A DNA stretch of 64,000 nt from contig NOWV01000174.1 of the NCBI GenBank assembly GCA_003344405.1, positions 62,001 to 126,000 of the forward strand, read 5' to 3'. The position numbers and the translations under genes were made by a program. The notes below the pieces were generated by a model. It searched no databases and was not told the origin of the DNA. It saw nothing but the letters and a program-made list of their open reading frames with translations. The stretch comes from Trichoplax sp. H2. Its lineage: Eukaryota > Placozoa > Uniplacotomia > Trichoplacea. Every line of letters starts with the position of its first letter. The first letter of the stretch is position 1. Positions 51,710 through 63,875 of this stretch are shown in pieces.

Positions 51710-54700
51710 TTATGGTGATTTTATTATCCCGAATTCGTCCCTTGAGCCAAGAAGCTTACAGATTCCGACGGATTCTATCTGTAATATTCCAATACAGTAA
51801 ATAAAGCTTGTGAGTTCTTCAACATCTGCTATCTGTATCTTCTCTATTACATTGACACAACTTACCACAAGGATATAGGAACATGTACTTGGTTCAAGGA
51901 GATACATGGCAATAGCATTGGGTGTAGTGAGATCGTTTCGGCATCTATGTATATTATATAAATTAAAATTGTTACGCTATATTTTAATTCTAACCATTAC
52001 ATGAACCATAGAAGGTATCTGCTACATAAGTTCACAGAAAATGTTGGAAACATATGATTTTCTTACCTTAATCTAACAACAACTTTTCTTGGCATAGCGG
52101 TAGCATCACAAACATCGCCTTTACCAAAGAATAATTCCATTGTGCTAATAAATAAATTACAATGGTTTAATTCCATGTAATTAATTCAATTTTTTATCGC
52201 CGTGGAGTGGACAATTTTTTTCTTTTAAGTATACAGTTCCAGTCGAATAATTTAACTACAATACCTTTTATGAGCAGAGTCCTTTTTACTATTAATGAAC
52301 CATCTTTTATGTTCCTAATTGATAGTACAATAGAATAAGTTTAGTAAACGTAATATAAACAACAACTTAACCTTACACATGTGATAATAATATCTCACAT
52401 TTACGTCCCAAGTTCCCAATAGAATGACGGTTTTACCAGATACTTGATCCTTAGATATTCCAACAATTAAAATGTTATATTAGATAGCGCATGACAAAAT
52501 AGTACGATATTCCCAACTGATTAAATTGTGTTAACCTCGTGGTACTGTTTTACATATCGTCCATAACAAAACTCGTATTTCCACCAGCCGCCTTCTCCCT
52601 TGAAAATAGCAATAACTATAAGCTTAACGCTAATGCATTGGAGTACGTTGAATAAATATATATCTTACGCCATTTAAACAAAAGGTGCCCTTCAGAAAGT
52701 TTTTCATCGGGTCTTCCCCTGAAACGGCACTAGCAACAGGATCTTTTTTTCCACTAACGCTAGGAATACCTTGCTTGCTCTAATTTAATGTCAATAAAAA
52801 TAGTAAAGATTTAGCTAAAGTTTAATGAAATCTGTTGCTGATAGTTTAAAAATTTTTGCAAATACTTACTGAGACCTCGTACATAACGTTCCTATTTTGC
52901 AATTTTAGAATACTATCTTTGAGTTCTAATTCTGCTTTAGGAACACTAGCGGCCATTAATAGTTACAGAATATAAGTTTAGTCTTTAAACTCAAATAGTT
53001 ACACTTAATAGAGATAACAATAACGTACAATCTTAGGACTTAAATTTACCTAGGAGAATCACTAACGCTGTGACAATGAATCTGATTGATAACTTCTTCC
53101 TTAGGCCTATTACAATAATTCATATGATACAAGGCCGTGATTATGCTATATTTGATATAATCGAATCATCTATCAACATTTTACATTACTATTTCTTCCT
53201 CTCGAACCTGTAGTTCTTATTTTTACACATTAAATGTGTTGCGACTACAACTTCGTATTCACATGTTATAACTTCCTTTAAAATTATAATCTGTAATAAC
53301 AGAGCGATTTATCAAGAATTAATTTACCCAAGTGCTTTAGCTTACATATAGATATTTCATTCTTTGTCGCATTAGTTATGCAACGTTAGTAGTACAGAAT
53401 ACCTCGTCCTTGGCATTTTCATCACAAATATAGTAAACGCTTGTCTGACGTGGTTTATCATTAGCTAGGTCACAAGGTGTACCATCAGTCATAACTAACT
53501 TATAGTATGGGAAATCTTTACTTGCGATGGTCTTTGTTGGAATCTAATTTAAGATTCAAAATTCTTAACAACTGACGCGAATACCGCAATAAAGGAGAAT
53601 CCAATTCTGATATCACTGAAAGTAATAGCAGTAAGGAATACTAAAGATCTTACTTTTTCATCATTTGGCGTAACTGGCAACTCTGAAATTAAAGATGTAT
53701 TCATTATTAGAGGTATTATGAATTACTGCATATCTCGATAAGTAAAGCTAAATTACGTACTGCTTTTCTTGTACGCGCCGAGTACGTAGTGATGATCGAA
53801 GCTCTGCAAAGAGTAAAAAATTAGAGTACCGTATTCGCTTATATTGTAGTTCTTCTAGACATTCTACAACTGTGTCGATGAAGATAAGATTTTCATAGGT
53901 ACTATTTCTAGAGTAATTACTCACCCCTTTACTATTTTCATGAAATTGATTTACATGTCGTCCATGACAAAGTTCATAACTCCAGTATCCTTCCATCTAT
54001 TCGTAAAAGATCGTTGATACGTTAATTATAAATTATTTATTTTTAAGCAAAGTACAAACTAATTCGACCGACTATCATTTCCTTACTAATGAAGAGTGAT
54101 GAGTATCATTTCTACCCAAGTATCTCATTCTTAAGATGAAAATATCATTGAAATATATAGCAAATTAGCTGCTATATTGCATAATCCTACATTTGGGATG
54201 ATGTTGTTACGTACTGTCCATTTACAAACTTACCCTGTAAGTGCAACGTTTCTTACTAAATAGCGTCGATAATAAAATTTCAGGTGGTTCAGTATCACTT
54301 CTATCTGATTCTTTGGTTGCCTACCATCAAAATAGAAGTGATGACTTACAGCGTTACTGTCTGGCTTTACATGTTAATGGTCTGATAGCAATAATTTAGC
54401 AAACATGTTCTTACAACGATCTCGGTTCGACTATTGCCAACAATAACGACACGGTAAACCCTATATGATGCACATACAAATATTCTCATTTTGATATACC
54501 TTTTGGTTCTCCTTCTTCGGCAGAACACATTCGTATTGTTCATTATTCGATGTTATCATGGACATCTTTTCGATTTCATCATTTCCTTTCTAATGGTAAT
54601 AATGATAATAATAATTACGAACTAATATGACTTACTGAACAGAAAGTTTATGACCTTTTAAGACGTTATATGCGTATTATATGCTGAACACGAGCACTGT

Positions 54701-55743
54701 CTATGTACAGCATCGAAGGCGTAATATGTGCTGTGTTTACTGCTTTGAACGCATAATATGATGTTGTGATTTTCAGCATCCCTATTCCTTTGCTATTCAA
54801 CGTACTACAGTATATTAACATCATAAAATCCAGTTTATAAATATAAGAGGAAAAATAATTTCAAAGACCGATCAAAAGTTGTAATCATTACTTTGCTCAT
54901 AATCCACCTCCAATGTTGTTGTATAACACTACGGTACAAAATTGGACAAACATTAATACAATTTATTTTGCATGAAACTGCGATAGAAACCGATGGACAT
55001 ATGACAAGTACCAGTCAACGAGTTTCAACTTTGAATCAATGTTAAACAAGTAGATCGCATCTATGGCGGTACTAGCGTATCTATGTTATAGTGGCGTATT
55101 ATCAGGATACGTTTACTTAATCTACTCCATTTATTGATAGTAAATTATATGAAAGTACAGCTTCCAATACTTGATATCATTCATGGATTGCTAGCGAAAA
55201 GTTGACGGAAACGCTATCTTGACATCCATTGTAGTCCAAAACTTGTAATCGATTTTTCTTTGAAGTTTAATTTCTTCACGTCAAGTTAGGGTTAAAGGGA
55301 ACGATAATCGAATAGATCGGTACAGTCATAGTCGAAATTTATGGAGATAAAAGTTTATCAGACATGAGGATTTACTAACGAGCAAACTGAAATATAGTAT
55401 CGCAGTGACATGATCATGTTATCGTTTCATCCATATCCGGTCTTGTGGGTCTTCTACATAAGTGTATAGCATAGTGTTGCACTGTACAGTACTGTACTAT
55501 ACTGTATTACTCTACATCAAGTAGCCTAGTCGTCAACTCAGAAGGTAGACTACTATTGTGATTGTAATGGCTTACTCCAATGGCGTCTGCAGGATTTTCT
55601 GCGATCCATTTTCCGGGCCAATTGACAGAATATAATTTGGTGTCGCTAAAAGGATCAAAGTTGCATTTGACATGGGATATATCAAAAAGAAGCAGCAGCA
55701 GCAGCAGCGATACCCTCCAAATCCATGGAACTATTTGGCCCAT
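51710..55743 (-). CDS. ERLEC1: Endoplasmic reticulum lectin 1 (two MRH domains)
   Basis: ER-lumenal lectin (XTP3-B/erlectin) that recognises trimmed N-glycans on misfolded proteins and passes them to the HRD1/SEL1L complex for degradation. The start at 55743 (MGQIVPWIWRVSLLLLLLLF) gives a clear signal peptide, followed by the family's VNWPG. The next exon, 54500-54597, reads ITSNNEQYECVLP. The first MRH domain has EGYWSYELCHGRHVNQFHE (53990 leftwards) and TDGTPCDLANDKPRQTSVYY (about 53470). The second has GGWWKYEFCYGRYVKQYHE (about 52600) and GKGDVCDATAMPRKVVVRL (about 52115). The C-terminal exons encode YLLEPSTCSYILV and IESVGICKLLG. Two MRH domains in this order separate ERLEC1 from OS-9, which has one. 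Not every internal exon was resolved. An 87-nt intron (51779-51865) is in frame. Confidence 0.93.
51779..51865 (-). other. In-frame, stop-free 87-nt intron of ERLEC1
   Basis: The donor GTAAGT follows YILV and the acceptor TTACAG precedes IESVGICK; removing it restores the family C-terminus. The intron is 29 codons long without a stop, so retention would insert 29 residues and keep the frame. Confidence 0.8.
55690..55710 (-). repeat. CTG repeat coding for the signal-peptide leucines
   Basis: AGC units on the plus strand read as CTG leucine codons on the coding strand, making the hydrophobic core of the ERLEC1 signal peptide. The repeat is short but of the type prone to length change. Confidence 0.75.
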
Positions 55744-55794
55744 AGCGGTTGTTTTGCTTCTTCCAATCGATTGCGCAGTGGCTTGTACACGAAT

Positions 55795-56065
55795 TAAAAG
55801 GGGAATTTTACTGTAATCATAATAATTACTGCATTCGATGGCTACAGTCACAATATCGTAGTCTACAGTACAGTACACTGTATTGAAAGAGGAATTTTAC
55901 TGTACTGTACAGTACGTACTGTATTCGATGGCTACAGTCACAGTATCGTAGTCTACTGTACAGTACAGTACACTGTATTAAAAGAGGAATTTTACTGTAC
56001 TGTAATTACTATATTCGATGGCTACAGTCACAGTATCGTAGTCTACAGTACACTGTATTGTATTT
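55795..56065. repeat. Three-copy tandem repeat with embedded GTAC palindromes
   Basis: The core TTCGATGGCTACAGTCACA followed by TATCGTAGTCTAC occurs three times, about 90 bp apart (near 55835, 55924 and 56013). Each copy is preceded by GGAATTTTACTGTA. The variable part between cores is built of GTACAGTAC/GTACTGTAC words. The first copy begins only about 50 bp upstream of the ERLEC1 start codon, so it overlaps the 5' UTR or core promoter. Confidence 0.85.
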
Positions 56066-56400
56066 ACTGTACAGTACAGTACTGTAGAAATCTGTGCTCC
56101 GGACTTTAGTGACTTTTACCCTTTGAAAGGAAATACACTGTACTGTATAGTGTACACAACAGTTAACAAGTAGCAAGAGAACTACACAAACCTCCTTTCA
56201 CTCTTTCAGTGAGTTGGCTAATATAAAAGTCCATGATGGTTTGTTCATGGATTCTAAGCTAATACAGTTCTACAAGTCTCTGGCAAGGCCTAAACATTGG
56301 AGATAAAAAGCTTCTGATATACGTACAGCATATTACTGTATACTGTACTAGTGTACGTACTATGCTAAGTACAGAATAGTATAGTGCTCTGTAGTCACTA

Positions 56401-56660
56401 GGGAACGTGGCAAGTTGGATTTTGAAACTTCACGTGAACTTCATGTGGATTTCGCTAAGTGTACAGTCTAGTACTACTAGCAGAAACTTCGGGTGTGCTG
56501 TACTTCCCTGTATTGCGTCCGCGCAATTTTTAGCAACTTCACAATGTGAAATGTGGAGACTAGAGACCCTTAGTCAAGACTCAAGACCATTCAAAAATCT
56601 TCACATTTCACATTGAAATTCACGGTGGTGAAGTGCACCTGTGAAATTGCACACGTTCCC
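56401..56660. mobile_element. Short TA-flanked inverted-repeat element (MITE-like)
   Basis: A 260-bp segment starts GGGAACGTG and ends CACGTTCCC, and is bounded on both sides by TA (56399-56400 and 56661-56662). Further inward the arms are imperfectly complementary (ACTTCAC...GTGAAGT, and CACAATGTGAAATGTG against CACATTTCACATTG). There is no transposase frame. A TA duplication with terminal inverted repeats fits a non-autonomous Tc1/mariner-type element. No second copy was seen in this window. Confidence 0.7.
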
Positions 56661-57224
56661 TAGACGAATTACTGCCATGCAAGAGTGCAGTACTCTGTGC
56701 ATGACATCGGCTACGCATCAATCACCTTAGTATAAAATTTTAATTCATACTGCGTACAAGATGCATCGTTGCAGCAATACATATTAGGCTCCGCTAGTTC
56801 CCCCATCCGTTGATGAAACTCTACTTCTACTACACCGCAAAACCAATATACCGGTCAGAACATCATTGCTCATTTTCAACAGAAATAATCAAGATTATGG
56901 CAGAAGTCCAGTCGAGTTTCATCAACATAGTGAGGCAACTAGCGGGGCCTAAGGCACATGTCCTATCGTGTTCAAGCATGCGACGACAAATTGTCCAAAA
57001 TGATCATTTGATATTGTTATTAACTTATTAACTTATTATCATCTTGTTTTGAAATAAATAAATTAATTAATGCTAGTTACAGACTGCGCAATACAGTGGA
57101 TTCACGAATTTGGGCAATCCATCAACAACAGCAATCCGAAATCTGGTCTACTGTAGTAGTACAAAACATCTTCCTCTTGTCATGCGTGCATGTGTCATTC
57201 ATTGCGATTACTGTACCATATACA

Positions 57225-57295
57225 ATAGTACATACTGTACTATACGTGTTACGTTACTATTGTACAGTACAATGTACAATGTACAGTACATTGGC
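57225..57295. repeat. GTAC palindromic cluster upstream of MAX
   Basis: GTACATACTGTAC, TTGTACAGTACAATGTAC and GTACAGTACA words, the same family as the other arrays, about 650 bp upstream of the MAX start codon. Confidence 0.75.
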
Positions 57296-57928
57296 CTCAT
57301 GCTATTCCGTGGAATAATTGAAGTTACTCACGTGCTGCCAATAAGCAATCGCTGGGACTAGCTGAACGCTGAGTATTTATAATTCTTCCCTTCCCGGATA
57401 GAAAGCTCGAAAATAAAAACATTTTAGTCTACGCCGTGGTATGTAGCATATGACTTTTAATTGAATTCTTAAATTCCGGTTTAGATTAGCTAATTTAACC
57501 AATGCTTATGGCGAGACATTTTCAATCATCCTTTTTAATAAAACATCATTTATTATCAACATAATCGAACATACAGTACGTACTAATGGTAATAAATTGG
57601 ACTTTTGTTATTGTCCATCATCTTGTTGATGGCGGTCTATACGTGGTTCACTTGTACAATGACTACGACGATTTGACTGGATTTCTTCTTACTAAGGCTT
57701 CTATTAGTTTCATGTAGTGTGATCTCTCCAAGTTATTTCATTGAATTGCTGTACAGCGATTTGGTTTGTAGTTTTTATTACCGGTTAATCTTAACTGCTA
57801 AGTGCTGATCAGTATAATATACGCGTATATTGTGAGTGTTTTCGGAATTTTGATGCTATCACAATTCTTTGTAGATTAGTGAACCACTGTGCTGGAGATT
57901 GGACAAGTTAACAAATTGGCCTTCATTC

Positions 57929-60485
57929 ATGAGTGACGAAGATAAGTACTTGGACGTCGATATTGACAGTGATGACGTGAGTACGACTCTACGCTTGAAT
58001 TGCTTCCGCTAGTTTCTACATTTCGCTACAGTTGTGCCGTAAACTGTGGCCATACATTGAATGATTGTAATAATCAAACCTTTTGAACCTCGATTATACT
58101 CGTAATTATGTACAGTATTGCTACTGCATGGTCATTATTAACATACAATGCATGAATTGAGTGTTTAGAGAAAGATTTGATTCTATCGACCATGCACTGT
58201 GTACATTAAATTCCTTCCTCCATCAACAGCCAATAAACTTCGGTACTGTAAATACGAAGTTATCTTATTATCAAATTCATTTCTTTCCACAGTATGCCAT
58301 ACATGCGTTATCGTATAGTACGTAGGCACTATATCATCGCATCACTGACGTTTTCATAAATCGGCATAGTGAACACGCATTCACTAATGCACAATAGTAT
58401 ATCCCGACTATTTTACCAGTTATAAATCAATAATTTCATTTCAATCGCTGATGGTTAGTGGACTAGCTGTAATAGTGCTAACATTGTTGTAAGTGAAGAT
58501 ATATATTATATATTTATAATAACCTATTTCATGATAATTGCAATATATGCAGTACAGGAGTACGTAATATCGGTCCAGCATGTATTTTCACGCTGGATCG
58601 TTATTTTAAATTCCAATAGCAAAACAGTAAGGCAGTGTATTATTATGAATGAAAACACGTTGGACTAGGCACCCATTTAACAAGTACTGTCGATCATGAG
58701 AGAGATTCTAAACGAGCATCACACCTAGCACTTGGCCACTTTGCTATAAAATGTACTCTCACATACTATCATCCATGCGATAATAGAATTTATAATACTG
58801 TTTATAAAACACACCTTATAAACACCAATGCTCAGCTGCATAGTCGCGTTTGCAATGCGTAAAGGTAGCAATCTATTTGATACTTGTTCTTAATATGCCA
58901 AGAATAATCAGCTTAGTGTGTTAGTATTAATGAACTTTTCTCATGCCTGCAAACTATGTACGAATATATTGCATGTGTACGACTATGCTAAGGATGACTA
59001 TGGCCTATTTCACTCTGAAAGGGAATGATTTTACCGTAAAATGCTTTAAGAAAGGTGGAGATCTTTACTCTAGTTTTTAATTTTCTGTTAGTATAAACAG
59101 TATAATTAAGATCGGGTAAAGTTATGATCTATAAATCTAGCGATATACTGTATGTCGTAAGAAGGCAAAACCTCGATATCCCGTGTATAAGTTAGTTATC
59201 CTTATATATTAAAGGATTTCGATTCTCGCAAGTTTACATCGTTCCTTAGCGCTGACCGCTAATCATTAATGCCTCTACGTGTGGCTCTTTAATAAGCTAG
59301 TATTCAAGGCTAGTCTAAAATATTTCGTGTCAAACCGAGCTAATAAAGCAGGTTAACACTATTATCGGGTGCATTGCCATTGCAATCGTACAAGTTATGT
59401 AGCTGATCTTGTAACAATGAGTGTTAATCCAAGTTGAAATCGTTTTATATTTGCCTTATTATAGAATGGAGATACTGATAAGTCAACATCCGGTCTAACT
59501 CAAGCGGATAAAAGAGCCCATCATAACGCTTTGGAGCGTAAGAGGCGCGATCACATTAAAGATTGTTTCTTTGGCTTACGCGATTCAGTTCCTACCTTAC
59601 AAGGAGAAAAGGTTACGATTCTTTACAGCATTTGTAATTGCTTAAAGTCGTAAATGCTAGTGCTAGTTTTTCTTTTAGTTTGTATACAAACAGTAAGTGG
59701 AATGACATTGTTCATACAACAACATCAAACTTTGCGGCTTTTCCAGTGATATAATATTCACTTATTCTACTATAAACTAGTACACAGACCTTGAGGGATA
59801 GATTTTTAAGATTAAAATATATCGTAAACGTCTACAACTAGAAAGTGTTAGCATATTGAATGAAAATTTGTCTAATATTTTTCGAATTTAAACGGTCTTT
59901 AGGCATCACGTGCTCAAATACTGAATAAGGCAACTGATTACATTCAGTTTATGAAACAAAAAAATCAGAATCATCAGGTTTGCCTTTTTATACGAATATA
60001 CATAAATTTTTGATTATGTGCTTTGAGGACAAATCTCATTTTGTAAGGTGCTTTGCTATTTAAGTTTACCTGTTTGGAATTTATTCCCTAATAGTCAGAT
60101 ATAGAAGATATCAGGAAAGAGAATTATCAGTTAGAATTACAATGTTAGTTACTGATTATATGGCAATCTGCTTTAATACGTACAAATTCACTTGTACCAG
60201 TATAGAATTTATAGGCTTGTTCGTTACCCGCTTTAAGTGCAAGCCGACAGTGAAATCTAATTATATAACATAATGCTTGTATGGCATCTTTTACACAATT
60301 TAGTGAAAACCTTAGAGAGGACGCGCAATAATTTAACTGGTACGGCGACATCTGAGAATATCGATAGTTCAACTACGACTACTACCAATAGTGGTAGAAC
60401 AACAAGGAATAAAGCCAAACGAGAATTGCAATCGGACGGTAACGATGAACAAAAGACAGATACTAAAAAGGTCAAAGCAGAGTAG
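57929..60485 (+). CDS. MAX: MAX, bHLH-leucine zipper transcription factor
   Basis: Obligate dimer partner of MYC and MXD proteins, binding CACGTG E-boxes in the nucleus. Five exons: 57929-57976, 59465-59611, 59903-59977, 60095-60143 and 60304-60485; phases match. The short acidic N-terminus ([16 protein letters not shown]) leads into the basic region [20 protein letters not shown], which keeps the His, Glu and Arg residues that contact the E-box. Helix 1 is [16 protein letters not shown], helix 2 [17 protein letters not shown], and the zipper [20 protein letters not shown]. The tail is Thr/Ser-rich and ends in a basic stretch (RNKAKRE ... KKVKAE), a likely nuclear localisation signal as in vertebrate MAX. 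The first intron is long (about 1.5 kb). Confidence 0.97.
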
Positions 60486-61959
60486 AAATTTTTCAAATCC
60501 CTATTAATGAATTGTTGGATAATTATCTAGCCTAGCATCGATAAATTAATTATAATTATCAGCAATTTTCCGAAATGAATTGTGAAGTGTGATGATGCGC
60601 ATTTAGCTGTTGCGGTCGAGCGTGAGATATTCTTAAATGTGTGCCAGTATTTTATCAGTTTAGTTGTGTATTTGTAACGTCGATACTACTTAATTATAAG
60701 CATAATAATAATAATCATAATTTAATCTTACAAACATAGATGCGAGTGCGTAGTCTTCCTATTTTATGTACAGCTATTACCGTGATGGCAGCTCAAACTA
60801 TATAGTAGTACGCACACGAGATACATGTACTATTTCTTAGCTAATATATTTTAAAATATATGATGTTTGGTTATGTTAAGTTTTAATCTTAAAAGTACAT
60901 TATGTATAAGGAATAGCATCTGCTGGTACAGCAGTGATCGGAATATTTTTAAGCGATTTAGTAACTTTGTTGCTACTGGCATATTGTATTATTGTTACAG
61001 TAGATTTTCTTAGCTAGAGTGAATGCAATTTATTTTAAAGTTGAATTAATGGTTTGACTCTAATTTATTTGCAACTTTATAAATAATTAAATATTGCTAT
61101 ACGGTATTTTTGGTTTTAAAAACAATTTTTGGTAACTGATTGAGAATGTTACTAAGTTCATAAGGAGCCTATAAGTATCCTACTTGATGGCATTATACTA
61201 TTTTATGTAATGATTGTTATCATTGTTGTAATTATCTTTTTCGGTTTATGATTATTTGAGACTTAAAGGTAGTCTAACCAGTTTCTGAATCACGACAGTG
61301 TTACTTCGTGTTATATTATAATATAATTTATTTTATAAAAGCGTAATCCAGTGCATTATTTGTACTTTCAAACTATTCTATTATCGTACTACAGATCGTT
61401 TTAGATATTTATTAGCTAATATTTTTAGCGTATCCCAGATAATAAAATTTACGATTTACTTTTTAACAATACGCATTTTCGAGTGTATTTATACCTACTG
61501 CTATACGCTGAAATAGCAATCATAGCATTGCATTACTTTATTACATTTGCTAGGATTTTATGGATATACCGTCCTCGCATGGCTATTATTGGTATCGTAG
61601 TTTAAGTCGTAGTTTAAGTCATTGTTCACATTAACACCGGTTTTGTTTATGGTTAATTTTGTATCTCCATCATAGCAGTAATTAGTGCAACTTTCATTAC
61701 ACGACTCTACAGTACGTGATTCAATTTCTACAAAGTGCAGCACTATCGAGCCTATGGTACGAATGCTAGTAAGGGTAATAATCAGTAATACTACAATTGT
61801 ACAGTGCCAATAGCTCTAAGATCTATTCCTAGAAATGGCGTTTTAAAAGCAAAGCACTGGGATGACTTTATCTAAATTTTAGGAAATTAATTTGGTTACA
61901 GCTGGTGATTAATCGTAGAAGGATAAAAATGAAAAGAAAAGTGTGTGCCCTAAACCATT

Positions 61960-62345
61960 ATACAGTACAATTCTATATGGTTCAGTACAGTACGTAGGAG
62001 TGTAGTCAAGGACCACTGCAGACGGTACAGGTAAAGTACGTATAGAAACCTTGTAAATAGACAAGTCTTACAAGTGTGTCAATATGAGTGTCTCCAAGGC
62101 GTCACAGATATGCAGAAAACCTACAGTACATGTACTGTACTGTACAATAAGTAAACATTGTGCATTGTCGGTAGAGGTCTTCATGGTCTATAGTCTGTTT
62201 TTAGTACTGTACAATATAGTACAGTATACCGGTACAGTACCGTAGAGGTAAAAGAAATACAGTACAGTACAGTACTGTACTGTAGATCATGATTGTAGCA
62301 GTGTACAGTACTGTACAGAACTGTACTGCGTGTGCGCGTACTGTA
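61960..62345. repeat. Self-complementary GTAC array
   Basis: Repeated GTACAGTAC, GTACTGTAC, GTACATGTAC and CCGGTACAG words. Around 62255-62285 CAGTA units run directly into CTGTA units, giving a near-perfect inverted repeat. Same family as the arrays upstream of the other genes. Confidence 0.8.
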
Positions 62346-63164
62346 GACAGGCTCCGAGAAATTTTGGAGATTTATCGCACGTACGAGTCATACGACTGAT
62401 ACGGCGCTGAACATCATATAATCATTGATCTGTTTCTTTTCGAATTTGCTTTCAACATATCATCAATACACGTATTAAGTTGGACAAATTTGATCTGATT
62501 GGACTCGGTAAAATTGAATTATATCCGTTTTACAACGGTTATTATGTACTGTACAATGAACCTACAGTATATGCGTATACGCGTACAGTACTCGTATATG
62601 TTATACGTACTGTACAATGGACATACGCAGTGGATATATACTGTATATAACATATATGTATATATATATATAATTATATGCATTTATGACATATATTATG
62701 TAAACGTACAGTATATGAGTATATTTAGCCAAATGTAACATATTACATAACAAAATATATGCAGTTTCTTTTACTACAACAATGCTGAAATGATCTCTAA
62801 AAATGGAATGAGCTGTTACTGCTGCACACTTCTGCATTACAAAACATCCGAGGAACGTCAAACTGACACTCGGTCACTCACAATCAAAGTGCAATTTTAG
62901 TCGCTGCTTTTATCCAGTGCAATACCGCACAGTATCACAATAAAAGCGAGCTTTAGGAGGTCGAAAACTTAACTCTTGACTTCAATCATGAGTTAATGTT
63001 GTACTGTAGATGATGCAAGTGTACTCTCTAATTTTTTTTTTATACTGTGTGCGTGCCAAGCACACGAGAGAACGTAAGAGTCTATCAGTACAGAAGTGAA
63101 TTGCATTTCCGCATTTTCATCAACCCTACAGTTATTACCATTACAGTAAAGGTCAGTGGTCACT

Positions 63165-63545
63165 AGTTAGTACAGTACAGTACAGTACTTCCTTCATCAC
63201 ACTTCGGGCTTTGTACTGTACTGTCTCTATGAGCCAAACCATAGAAACCGTGGCTTTGTTTTTCGATTCTACCGTGATACTGTACAGTGTACAGTGGATA
63301 GTACGGTAAAAAGTGGTACTGTGCACTGTACAGTACTGTACCGTACGAAAGCGTACTGTACGCTTTCATAGTTTCTGGCTTTATCACGTGTGTAAATTGT
63401 TACGATGCACGGTAGTTTCTATACAAACGCAGGGTCAGATGCACGAACGTGAATTCTAGAAAGTACTAAACTATTGTAAATCAAGCAACAAAATCTTTTC
63501 TTGTAGGCACCTAGTACAGTACCGTTCACTGTACTAGAGTACAAT
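63165..63545. repeat. GTAC array with a perfect short hairpin
   Basis: Several GTACAGTAC/GTACTGTAC groups. At 63347-63367 the 21-bp GAAAGCGTAC-T-GTACGCTTTC is complementary apart from its middle base, so it can pair as a 10-bp stem. The array lies upstream of the gene starting near 63876. Confidence 0.75.
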
Positions 63546-63875
63546 GCTGTTCACTGAACACTATTGTTTCCCTTGATATATTCCGCTGTAGTTTATTATT
63601 AGGCGTCAATCTTTATCGCTATTACCGTACGGCAAGTTTACGCATCTCGAAAATTTCCACTTTTATAAGTAGGATATATAAGCATCACGTATTCTGTCAT
63701 AAGTGCCATATAACTGAGTTAATTGGCTTTTAAATTCAATGAATGATTGACCAAAAATCTGCGTAAGAAGTTTTCAAAGATATATTCCATCACAGGTTGC
63801 ATTGATTCACACTGGAGTCACATTAGCACGGTAAAATACGGTAAACGGAGAAGTTTCATCGTGTCAAAAGGCAGA

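Larger units (their letters stand above)
55744..57928. promoter_or_regulatory. Head-to-head spacer between ERLEC1 and MAX
   Basis: About 2.2 kb between two divergent start codons. From left to right it holds a three-copy tandem repeat mixed with GTAC words (55795-56065), more GTAC words (56070-56160, 56330-56375), an inverted-repeat element (56401-56660), an open frame of unknown meaning (56810-57031) and a third GTAC cluster (57225-57295). No other exon was recognised. Confidence 0.5.
60486..63875. other. Region downstream of MAX
   Basis: The left part (60486 to about 61950) is plain AT-rich sequence, presumably the MAX 3' UTR and spacer, with no recognised gene. The right part (61960-63540) carries GTAC clusters and a (TA)-rich run near 62640-62690. 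Open frames here look like repeat by-products. Confidence 0.5.

Noticed and set aside
51710-55743. OS-9 as the identity of the minus-strand lectin
   Set aside because: Two MRH-type segments (GYWSYELCHG and GGWWKYEFCYG) and the family C-terminus match ERLEC1; OS-9 has a single MRH domain.
56810-57031. 73-codon open frame beginning MMKLYFYYTAK
   Set aside because: No recognised family; isolated in a repeat-rich promoter spacer. Could be a 5' exon but nothing supports it.
62499-62861. Overlapping frames rich in Tyr and Ile on both strands
   Set aside because: Products of the TA-rich and GTAC-rich sequence.
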